DNA of 64,000 nt from an uncultured Candidatus Melainabacteria bacterium (GTDB lineage: Bacteria > Cyanobacteriota > Vampirovibrionia > Gastranaerophilales > Gastranaerophilaceae): contig CATLDC010000009.1 in the NCBI GenBank assembly GCA_949902595.1, forward strand, positions 1 through 64,000, read 5' to 3'. The position numbers were made by a program, and so were the translations under genes. The notes beneath the pieces were generated by a model. It made no database searches. It had not been told where the DNA came from and saw only the letters and a list, made by a program, of their open reading frames with translations. Below are positions 1-7,335 of the stretch, piece after piece. Within the stretch, counting starts at the first letter, position 1. Every line of letters begins with the position of its first letter.

Positions 1-14
1 TACGTGCGTAGCAC

Positions 15-42
15 ATGTAACACAATGAGTATTGTGTTACAT
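15..42. repeat. 28-bp palindrome upstream of pilin-like gene (element end)
   Basis: Perfect 12-bp arms, ATGTAACACAAT and ATTGTGTTACAT, flank the 4-nt loop GAGT. It lies 38 nt before the GTG start at 81. The same palindrome with the same flanks recurs at 63125-63152 before the second pilin-like gene, and variants occur at 26317-26344, 26608-26635 and 63403-63430. Bases 1-14 match the inside of the element at 63125-63430, so this is most likely the gene-proximal end of a further copy cut by the window edge. It could equally act as an operator or a 5' UTR hairpin. Confidence 0.8.
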
Positions 43-80
43 TCAATGCTCTTCAAAATAGGAATAGAAAGGAAGAGAAC

Positions 81-1592
81 GTGAAACAAACCGGATTTTC
101 ATTGATGGAAATGATGATAGTGCTGCTGATTATGTCTATCATCGCAGCCGCAACCGCACCAATAGTTAGCAAAAAGATGAGCAAAAGCGCCTCATCATCC
201 AACTCAAACCCATGGGTGTTTATCGATACCAAAGGCAACGCCGCATTTAACATGGCAGGCAAAGACGTTACCGCAGTAATCGGAGCCTCCAAAGTCCCAA
301 CAGGCGTAAACACCCGCCTCTACATCGACTGCGGCTCCTCCAACTCCCAACTCACCTTTGGCAAAGGAGATGAAGTCATGCAAGTCACAGCCGACCCATC
401 CGGAAGAGCAGGTATCTCCAGTGACTCCATCCAACCTAACTCCGTTGCAATCGGAGGTAACCAATCCCTCTCCGGCTCCAGCACCGTAACAATCGGCCAA
501 AACGCCTCCACAACAGATACCGGCGCAACAGCAATCGGCGCCTCCGCAAATGCCTCCGGACGCAACTCCGTCTCCATCGGCTCCGACTCCAAAGCAAGCG
601 GTACATGGAGTGTTGCAATCGGCGGAACAGATGTCTATACAGGTGCAGGAGGAAAAGTAACCCAGGCAACCGGTTCCCACAACGTAGCAATCGGAACCGG
701 AGCTCAAACAGAATCAAGCAGCACAGTTGCTATCGGGGATGGTGCTACTGCTACAGGTGCTGATGGCATTGCAATCGGAACCTCTCCAAAGGCAAGCGCT
801 GGGCTTTCAATTGCGGTAGGGCAGAATGCTCAGGCGACAGCTATTAACAGTGTTGCAGTAGGTTCTTGTTCTGATTCAACAAATTACACAAGGGCTACGA
901 AAAGGGGTGCTGTTGCTATTGGATATAACGCAAGAGCTATTCATGAGCAATCGTATGCGATTGGAAATGGTGCTAAAACGACAAACTCTAACCAAATTGT
1001 GCTCGGGGCTCCTGGCAGCACGGTGTATATTCCAGGGAATTTGATTGTTGATGGTAAGGCCTGGTTTATGGGACATTACAATAGTGGAACTTGTTCGGAA
1101 GTCTTTATAAACTTCTTTAAGCCTGTACAGCTATGTGAGCCAGACGGTTCTAACAACTATATTTATCATAATAATAATCCTTGGTATCCTTCAAATGATG
1201 GCTTAAGTTCAGACAGGCGTCTTAAAAATATTGGTGAAAAATATATTGATAGTCTGGACGCGCTCAAAAAACTCGACTTCTACCATTACACTTACAAAAA
1301 GGATGAGGCCAAAACACCTCATGTAGGCGTAATAGCGCAGGATTTGCAGAAAGTATTTCCAGACGCTGTAACAAAAGGCGAGGACGGTTTCTTGAGAATC
1401 CGGATGGAAGATATGTTTTATGCTGTGATAAATGCAGTAAAAGAACTTGATAACAAAGTTGCTTCAATTCTTGAAGATATCACCGGTATGAAATCCAAAA
1501 TTGAAGCACAAAGTCAGTTAATCAAAACACAACAGGCTGCAATTGAGAATCTGGAAAAGAGGCTAAGCAAGTTGGAAGCAAATCCTCAATAA
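81..1592 (+). CDS. Prepilin-like protein with YadA-type head repeats and S74 intramolecular chaperone domain
   Basis: This 503-residue protein starts at GTG 81 behind an AGGAAGAG ribosome site. Residues 1-32 are a class III prepilin leader: K2-Q3-T4-G5 then F6SLME, with E10 at +5 of the predicted G5/F6 cleavage, followed by a hydrophobic helix to about residue 29. Residues about 120-320 carry many SxAIGxxA-type repeats as in trimeric autotransporter heads, closing with a QIVLG...VYIPGNLIVDG neck. Residues about 376-460 form an S74 endosialidase-type chaperone with S-D-R-R-L-K, where Ser and the Lys at +5 would form the self-cleavage dyad. A C-terminal coiled coil follows. Inference: a trimeric surface fibre anchored and exported through a type IV pilus or type II secretion-like route. 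Residues 1-114 differ from the copy at 61500-63086 at only two positions (Q3R, S86N). Synonymous codon choice shifts abruptly near base 720. The exact function is unknown. Confidence 0.8.
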   Translation: MKQTGFSLMEMMIVLLIMSIIAAATAPIVSKKMSKSASSSNSNPWVFIDTKGNAAFNMAGKDVTAVIGASKVPTGVNTRLYIDCGSSNSQLTFGKGDEVMQVTADPSGRAGISSDSIQPNSVAIGGNQSLSGSSTVTIGQNASTTDTGATAIGASANASGRNSVSIGSDSKASGTWSVAIGGTDVYTGAGGKVTQATGSHNVAIGTGAQTESSSTVAIGDGATATGADGIAIGTSPKASAGLSIAVGQNAQATAINSVAVGSCSDSTNYTRATKRGAVAIGYNARAIHEQSYAIGNGAKTTNSNQIVLGAPGSTVYIPGNLIVDGKAWFMGHYNSGTCSEVFINFFKPVQLCEPDGSNNYIYHNNNPWYPSNDGLSSDRRLKNIGEKYIDSLDALKKLDFYHYTYKKDEAKTPHVGVIAQDLQKVFPDAVTKGEDGFLRIRMEDMFYAVINAVKELDNKVASILEDITGMKSKIEAQSQLIKTQQAAIENLEKRLSKLEANPQ

Positions 1593-1657
1593 TGTCTTGC
1601 TTTAACGCAAATGTTTTTTGTGTTATTCTAAAAACAAGAGTTTTTATGGAGGAATAA

Positions 1658-4138
1658 ATGAAAGAGGCATATTTTCCGCAGGAAATAGAAAAAAGATGGC
1701 AGCAAACTTGGGAGAAGAACAACGCGTTCCACACTCCTGATGAGAGCGATAAACCTAAATACTTTGCACTGTCAATGTTCCCGTATCCATCGGGGAAATT
1801 ACACATGGGACACGTTAGAAATTACACAATCACTGACGTTATTGCAAGGTTCAAAAAAATGCAAGGGTTTAATGTGCTTCATCCAATGGGCTGGGACAGC
1901 TTCGGGCTTCCGGCTGAAAACGCTGCGATGAAACACGGCGCAGACCCTGCAAAATGGACTGATGAAAATATTGCCTACATGACAAAACAGCTTAAGATGC
2001 TGGGACTCTCTTACGACTGGCAACGAGAAGTTACAACCTGCAAACCGGATTACTACAAATGGACGCAGTGGCTTTTCTTGCAGCTTTACAAAAAAGGGCT
2101 GGCTTATAAAAAAGAAGCTGCTGTTAACTGGTGCGAAACATGCGGTACAGTGCTTGCAAACGAGCAGGTAATCGACGGTAAGTGCTGGAGATGCGATAAC
2201 GTTGTTGAGAAAAAATACCTCTCACAATGGTTCTTCAAAATCACTGATTACGCGGAAAGACTGCTTCAAGACCTCGACCTTCTTGATGGCTGGGGCGATA
2301 ACGTTAAGACAATGCAGGCTAACTGGATTGGAAAATCACAGGGTGCGATTTTCAGATTCAAGGTTAAAGAAATCGAAGGGCTGGAAGTTCCTGTGTACAC
2401 AACAAGACCGGACACCGTCCACGGTATAACTTACCTTGTTGTTGCGCCTGAATACAAAGATATTGAAAAACTCACAACGCCTGAAAACAAAGATGCGGTT
2501 GAAGAATACAGAGCAAACGCTCGCAAGATGACTGAAATTGAACGTCTTTCAACAGACAGAGTAAAAACAGGCGTGCCTCTTGGTACTCACTGCATAAATC
2601 CATTCACTGGCGAAGAGTTCCCGCTCTGGACTGCGGATTATGCGCTTGTTGAATACGGTACTGGTGCTGTAATGGCTGTTCCGACACACGATACAAGAGA
2701 CTTTGATTTTGCTAAAAAGTATAATTTGCCAATGAAAGTTGTAATACAGGACCCTGAAAATCCTTCTGACTGCAAAGACGCAGCTTATACAGAAGAAGGA
2801 GTTCTTGTTAACTCAAACGAGTTTGACGGGATGAAAAACACCGAAGCCAAACAGGCGATTACACAAAAAGCTGTGGACAACGGCTTTGGCGAATTTAAGA
2901 CCCAGTACAGACTTAGAGACTGGCTGATTTCACGCCAGAGATACTGGGGTGCTCCGATTCCTGTTATATATTGCGACAAGTGCGGAATTGTGCCGGAAAA
3001 AGAAGAAAACCTTCCGGTTATGCTTCCTACTGATGTTGATTTCTCTGTTGTCGGTAAATCACCGATTACAACATCAAAAACTTTTGCAGAAACAACCTGC
3101 CCTATTTGCGGCGGAAAAGCAAGACGCGAGCTGGATACAATGGACACATTCGTTTGCTCCAGCTGGTATTATTTGAGGTATTCAGACGCTAAAAATTCTC
3201 AAATGCCATTCTCTAAAGAGCTTGTTGACAAATGGCTTCCAGTTGACCAGTACGTAGGCGGTATTGAGCACGCAATTCTTCACCTGCTTTACTCCCGATT
3301 CTTTACAAAAGCGTTGAAGGATTTGGGATTGTTGAGCTTCGACGAGCCGTTCAAAAACCTCCTGACACAGGGTATGGTTCTAAAAGATGGGTCAAAGATG
3401 TCAAAATCTAAAGGTAACACCGTTGATCCGGATGAAATATTCGAAAACTTCGGGGCTGATACAGCAAGATTGTTCATTCTTTCTGACTCACCTCCGGCAA
3501 GAGATTTTGACTGGTCAGATGCCGGTGTTGAGGGCTGCTACAAGTTCCTGAACAGGGTTTGGAGGCTTGTGAGCGACAATCAGCAGTATCTGGTTAAGGA
3601 TTACAAATTAGCGTTCCCGCTCTCACGTGAAAACGACGATTTGGTTCGCACGGTTCACATTGCAATGAAGGGGATTACGAACGATATTGCGAACGATTTC
3701 CAATTCAATACCGTAATTTCCAAGTACAGAGAGCTTACAAACGCTATCTACGATTGGAGAGGCAAAAAATCAGAGCTTAATGAAGAAGACAAAAATGTCT
3801 TGAGCTTTGCAATAATTTCTCTAATCAAGCTCATGGCGCCTGTTACTGTTCACATGTCAGAAGAAATCTGGCATGAACTCGGGTTCGAAGGCTCAATCCA
3901 TGATGACGAGTGGTGCAAGTGGGACGAAAACCTCGCAAAAGCAAGCAAGATTACGCTTGTTGTTCAGGTTAACGGCAAAGTTAAGGACAAGATTGAGGCT
4001 GACGAAGGGCTAAATGACGAAGAGCTTAAGGCGCTTGCGCTTTCGAGCGAGAAGGCCAAAGAGCTTACAGCCGGAAAAGAGATTGTCAAAACAATCGTTG
4101 TTCCAAAAAAGCTTGTGAACATTGTTGTAAAAGGTTAG
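1658..4138 (+). CDS. leuS: Leucyl-tRNA synthetase
   Basis: This 826-residue class I aminoacyl-tRNA synthetase charges tRNA-Leu in the cytoplasm. The HIGH motif appears as KLHMGH near residue 48 and the KMSKS loop as SKMSKSKGN near residue 585. Cysteine pairs CETCG/CWRC and CDKCG/CPICGG suggest zinc knuckles, and the CP1 editing region with TTRPDT is present. Length is typical of bacterial LeuRS. The start is supported by GGAGG seven nucleotides upstream. It follows the pilin-like gene by 65 nt and ends in a strong hairpin terminator, so it appears monocistronic or co-transcribed only with the upstream gene. Confidence 0.98.
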   Translation: MKEAYFPQEIEKRWQQTWEKNNAFHTPDESDKPKYFALSMFPYPSGKLHMGHVRNYTITDVIARFKKMQGFNVLHPMGWDSFGLPAENAAMKHGADPAKWTDENIAYMTKQLKMLGLSYDWQREVTTCKPDYYKWTQWLFLQLYKKGLAYKKEAAVNWCETCGTVLANEQVIDGKCWRCDNVVEKKYLSQWFFKITDYAERLLQDLDLLDGWGDNVKTMQANWIGKSQGAIFRFKVKEIEGLEVPVYTTRPDTVHGITYLVVAPEYKDIEKLTTPENKDAVEEYRANARKMTEIERLSTDRVKTGVPLGTHCINPFTGEEFPLWTADYALVEYGTGAVMAVPTHDTRDFDFAKKYNLPMKVVIQDPENPSDCKDAAYTEEGVLVNSNEFDGMKNTEAKQAITQKAVDNGFGEFKTQYRLRDWLISRQRYWGAPIPVIYCDKCGIVPEKEENLPVMLPTDVDFSVVGKSPITTSKTFAETTCPICGGKARRELDTMDTFVCSSWYYLRYSDAKNSQMPFSKELVDKWLPVDQYVGGIEHAILHLLYSRFFTKALKDLGLLSFDEPFKNLLTQGMVLKDGSKMSKSKGNTVDPDEIFENFGADTARLFILSDSPPARDFDWSDAGVEGCYKFLNRVWRLVSDNQQYLVKDYKLAFPLSRENDDLVRTVHIAMKGITNDIANDFQFNTVISKYRELTNAIYDWRGKKSELNEEDKNVLSFAIISLIKLMAPVTVHMSEEIWHELGFEGSIHDDEWCKWDENLAKASKITLVVQVNGKVKDKIEADEGLNDEELKALALSSEKAKELTAGKEIVKTIVVPKKLVNIVVKG

Positions 4139-4145
4139 TTGAAAA

Positions 4146-4168
4146 GGGGCGCTGCGCGCCCCTTTTTT
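4146..4168. terminator. Rho-independent terminator after leuS
   Basis: A perfect 7-bp GC stem (GGGGCGC/GCGCCCC) with loop TGC is followed by six T. A-tracts on the left side mean it may also work for the convergent gene ending at 4186. Confidence 0.9.
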
Positions 4169-4185
4169 ATATCATTTAAAACTTT

Positions 4186-5070
4186 TTACCCCTCAAAATT
4201 GTTTGTAATTGTGTGGATGTATTCCAGAATCTGCGAGAAGTAAGCAAGGTTTGTGTCGCCGTTGATTATGATATCAGCATCAGCCCTGAACGGCTGGACG
4301 TATTTTTCACCCGCACCTAGAATGTATTCCCAGTGCTTCTTGGCGTTTTCTAAATCCTGATTGCGCTCGGTGTATGCCCTTGTCATGAATCGTTCTTTGC
4401 GGAGCTCGATATCAGTTTCAACATAAACCTTGATATCAAAAATATCTTTGTTTTCTCCAAACATTGACGCCATACCTTCCACAACAACGATTTTGTTTGA
4501 AGGCACATGCTTTGCTTTTGGAACAGAAACACCAGTTCCGTTTAGAAGGTACTCCGGAGAATAAACATCCTCGCCGTGCGAGATTGTTTCAAGGTCTTCT
4601 CTTAGAACATCAAGCTGAAAACTGTTAGGCGAGTCAACATCATAACCGTTGTCTCTAAGGTTGTCAAAAGTTCCGTATTCCTTGATTAGTTCGGAGATAT
4701 CGTTGAAGTAATTGTCTGTTGTGAGAATCGTGACCGGCATGTTGAATTGCTTGATGACTTTTTCGATTTCCCTGCAGATTGTTGATTTTCCGGAAGCAGA
4801 TTCACCTGTAATACCAATCATAATGCGCTTATCAGGGTTACTAATCAGCCTTCTTGAAAACTTCTGGATAAAATCATACCGAACCTCAATAAAAATCGGC
4901 TCGGCAGCTTTGTTATCGTATGCTAAAACTTGTTTGAATTTTGATTGCAGGTAAAACGCAAGGAGCTCACGCCCTGTCTTCTGATTAAAATCAGGTTTTA
5001 AAATCTTATCTGAGGAATGTAATTCCTTTTCTATTAAATGGGAAATCCCGTTTTTATCATCTTCTATCAT
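4186..5070 (-). CDS. Uridine kinase/phosphoribulokinase-family P-loop kinase
   Basis: This 294-residue protein has an N-terminal region of about 85 residues without a recognisable motif, then a kinase domain. Walker A is GESASGKST near residues 87-95. The LTTDNYF segment and the VVVEGMAS strand match the substrate and Walker B regions of the uridine kinase/PRK superfamily. The C-terminal stretch with RF..RAYTERNQD resembles the family lid. Activity is probably phosphorylation of a nucleoside or a related small molecule; the substrate cannot be read from sequence. It is the last gene of the minus-strand run from 12767, 40 nt after the TPR gene, and converges on the leuS terminator. The N-terminal extension makes it longer than classical Udk (about 210 residues), so a specialised substrate is possible. 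Confidence 0.75.
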   Translation of the reverse strand: MIEDDKNGISHLIEKELHSSDKILKPDFNQKTGRELLAFYLQSKFKQVLAYDNKAAEPIFIEVRYDFIQKFSRRLISNPDKRIMIGITGESASGKSTICREIEKVIKQFNMPVTILTTDNYFNDISELIKEYGTFDNLRDNGYDVDSPNSFQLDVLREDLETISHGEDVYSPEYLLNGTGVSVPKAKHVPSNKIVVVEGMASMFGENKDIFDIKVYVETDIELRKERFMTRAYTERNQDLENAKKHWEYILGAGEKYVQPFRADADIIINGDTNLAYFSQILEYIHTITNNFEG

Positions 5071-5110
5071 ACTTATATTCCGATATTTTTACATTGTACA
5101 ACAAATAAAA

Positions 5111-6703
5111 TCAGGATTCAAATAGCTCGCTAATTTTGTCTGCAATATCGCGAGGGTCGATTTCTTGCGTGATTTTGTTGATGTCCTGCGCCATCTGGTA
5201 AAGCTTTGCAGCCTCAACCTTGTCTCCGACTATTGAGATTGCACGTGCAAGGTTAAAATGCGCAAGCGCGTAATTCGGATTGGATTCAACAGCTTTTCTG
5301 AACAAATCAATGGACTTGTTTACCCTGCCTAAATCGTCAAGATAAATTACACCAAGGTTGTTGTAAGCAATGTCGTAATCGTCTTTGTACTTGATGGCAA
5401 GCTCGTAAGCCTTTATTGCTTCCTCTGTTTCGCCTTTTCCCCAGTATAAGAACCCTAGATTACAGTGAATCTTAGGATTGTAAGGCTGAAGCTCAAGCGC
5501 CTGCCTGTATACAGCAAGTGCGTTCTTGTAATCCTCTTTGTCGTAGAAAGCGCTTCCGAGGTTAACGTAAATATCAATGTCTTCAGGAGTAAGAACGTAA
5601 GCTGTCTGGTAAGCTGAAATTGCTGCGTCAGGATCAGACTTGTTTTCCTGATAAACAAACCCCATGGTCTGTGCAATGACACTCGTCCATGTGCGGTTAG
5701 GATTTAAAGTAATCGCGTTCTGGTAGTTTGATATTGCTAAGTCAAACTCGCCTTTTATGTAGTAAATATTTGCAAGGTTTGAATACAAATCCGGAATGTT
5801 CGGTGCCATTGCAATCAGCTTGTTGTAAATCTCAATAGCCTGATTGTAATCACCCTGCTCTTCATAAGCGCGGCAAAGGTGCCTGTATGCAGCGATGTTG
5901 AATGAATCCAGCCAGATTGCCATCTTGTATTCTGTAATCGCGTCTTCAAAATATCCGGTTGATAAATAAATATCACCAAGAACGCAGTAGAGCGGAGCAA
6001 ATCCAGGTGCTGTTTCAATCGCTTCTTTGTATAATTCTATTGCTTTTGGAAAATCCTTAACCTGGATTGCGTAAAAACCCTTGAGGAACAAAGGCAGAAA
6101 ACGCAAATAGAGCAGGTTTTTTACAATGTTTTCTCTTGCAGTTTTGTCAAACATTGCAAGAGCGTAAGACATGAATCTTTCGTAAAGCGCTTTAAGCTTG
6201 GTGCCTGTGTTTTTGAAAGAAGACGCCTCATAAAGCTTGTAGAGCAAAAAGTGCGCACTTGAAGAGCCCATTGGTGAGCAGAATACGGCAGCCTGGGCTG
6301 CGTCAATCGCGTCTGTGAAGTGGGCTTTTTTTACAAATGTTTCAGCAAGCATGTAGTATGCTTCGTAGTAGTTGTTTTTCTTTTCAAGCGCCATTGTAAG
6401 GTAATTGATAGCTTTGTCCAAATCGCCCTTGTGATAGAATGCGACGCCGATTTTGTAGTAGATTTCACAGGAGTCAATCAGTGATTCCATTGCAAGCTGG
6501 TATTCTGTGATTGCTTCGTCAATGTACTGGCAGGCGTTAAAAATATCGAGGTGCCATTTCATGTACAAATCACCGAGTCTCACGTGCAGAGACGGGTTTG
6601 TAGGGTCTTTTTGCAAATCAAGACGGCATCTTTCTATCTGGTCTGCCATTTTATTTCTTTTTGCGCCTGATTGTTTAGAATCATTATCAATTAACTTTTT
6701 CAT
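5111..6703 (-). CDS. Tetratricopeptide-repeat protein
   Basis: This 530-residue protein consists almost entirely of tandem 34-residue TPR units (roughly twelve), recognisable by the recurring pattern of A-Y--LG--Y---GD---AI--Y--AI-L-P. No signal peptide or transmembrane segment is visible, so a cytoplasmic scaffold is likely. The start ATG is preceded by AGGAAA and lies 8 nt after the stop of the PilZ-like gene, implying co-translation. TPR arrays bind partner proteins; the neighbouring AsmA-like, PilZ-like and sensor-kinase-like genes suggest envelope or surface-behaviour regulation, but that is inference. The partner is unknown. Confidence 0.85.
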   Translation of the reverse strand: MKKLIDNDSKQSGAKRNKMADQIERCRLDLQKDPTNPSLHVRLGDLYMKWHLDIFNACQYIDEAITEYQLAMESLIDSCEIYYKIGVAFYHKGDLDKAINYLTMALEKKNNYYEAYYMLAETFVKKAHFTDAIDAAQAAVFCSPMGSSSAHFLLYKLYEASSFKNTGTKLKALYERFMSYALAMFDKTARENIVKNLLYLRFLPLFLKGFYAIQVKDFPKAIELYKEAIETAPGFAPLYCVLGDIYLSTGYFEDAITEYKMAIWLDSFNIAAYRHLCRAYEEQGDYNQAIEIYNKLIAMAPNIPDLYSNLANIYYIKGEFDLAISNYQNAITLNPNRTWTSVIAQTMGFVYQENKSDPDAAISAYQTAYVLTPEDIDIYVNLGSAFYDKEDYKNALAVYRQALELQPYNPKIHCNLGFLYWGKGETEEAIKAYELAIKYKDDYDIAYNNLGVIYLDDLGRVNKSIDLFRKAVESNPNYALAHFNLARAISIVGDKVEAAKLYQMAQDINKITQEIDPRDIADKISELFES

Positions 6704-6711
6704 TGCGTTTC

Positions 6712-7302
6712 CTAATTATTCATGTACATGTAATAAAGCAGTGTTTGCCTGTCTACTTCGGTCATTGTCCTGAATGTAATTGTAAACTCGTTCTCGTAAA
6801 CAGGGTCGACATCGGTAATTATTCCCGTAAAACTTATTATACCATAACTTTCGGGTAAATTTAACTCGCACTCGTATACTTCATCCAGTTGAAAACTTCT
6901 TTCCGAAAAAAACTTGAGGTATTGGGTTGAAATCTCGAATGTCTTAACAGTCCAACTCTCCTCTCCTTTGCTCATTGTCACAAGCTCTAATGCTTTTAGA
7001 ACCGGAAGCTCCTCACCCGGAGTCAGCTTCATAGCGTTGTAGTCAAGCTCCACAGAGAACTCTTCTTCCATCGGGGAAGTTATCACAACTGTGTTGAAAT
7101 CAATTGTTCCGAGCTTTGAGAACACTTTTATGGTTAAGCCGCAGCCTTCCTGCAAAAATTCAATGTATCGCATAAAATACGGCGGAAGCTCGATTACAAT
7201 CCTATCTTCCAGTACGCTTTCGATTGTGCACGCCATCTCAACCATGCTCTCATTTTTTTCAAAAATAATACTTAATTTTTGACCTGATTTTAGTAAATCC
7301 AT
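6712..7302 (-). CDS. PilZ/YcgR-like domain protein (possible c-di-GMP effector, degenerate)
   Basis: This 196-residue protein has two beta-rich halves. Residues 1-90 resemble the YcgR N-terminal domain: a G-x-K-L-S-I-I-F opening, then GCGLTIKVFSKLGTIDF. Residues 100-196 resemble a PilZ barrel ending in TFRTMTEVDRQTLLYYMY. The PilZ RxxxR ligand motif is not visible, and the D/N-x-S-x-x-G loop is only weakly retained as EISTQYL. If it is a PilZ fold it may not bind c-di-GMP in the usual way. It is followed 8 nt later by the TPR gene. No Shine-Dalgarno is visible; a TATAAT hexamer lies 7 nt before the ATG, suggesting a leaderless transcript. Fold assignment is moderate. Confidence 0.55.
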   Translation of the reverse strand: MDLLKSGQKLSIIFEKNESMVEMACTIESVLEDRIVIELPPYFMRYIEFLQEGCGLTIKVFSKLGTIDFNTVVITSPMEEEFSVELDYNAMKLTPGEELPVLKALELVTMSKGEESWTVKTFEISTQYLKFFSERSFQLDEVYECELNLPESYGIISFTGIITDVDPVYENEFTITFRTMTEVDRQTLLYYMYMNN

Positions 7303-7309
7303 ATATAAT

Positions 7310-7315
7310 ATTATA
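7310..7315 (-). promoter_or_regulatory. -10 hexamer TATAAT giving a leaderless start
   Basis: TATAAT on the minus strand ends 7 nt before the ATG of the gene at 7302, and there is no ribosome-binding site. Transcription would start at or next to the initiation codon. The -35 region is not convincing. Confidence 0.4.
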
Positions 7316-7335
7316 ATGAATTTCTGATGAAAAAT

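Noticed and set aside
204-717. Overlapping minus-strand frames of 90-167 residues inside the first chimera gene
   Set aside because: They arise from the C-rich codons of the head repeats on the opposite strand, are low-complexity and have no ribosome site or matching composition.
1593-1630. Terminator after the first chimera gene
   Set aside because: TTGC/GCAA is only a 4-bp stem ahead of the T-tract, too weak to call.
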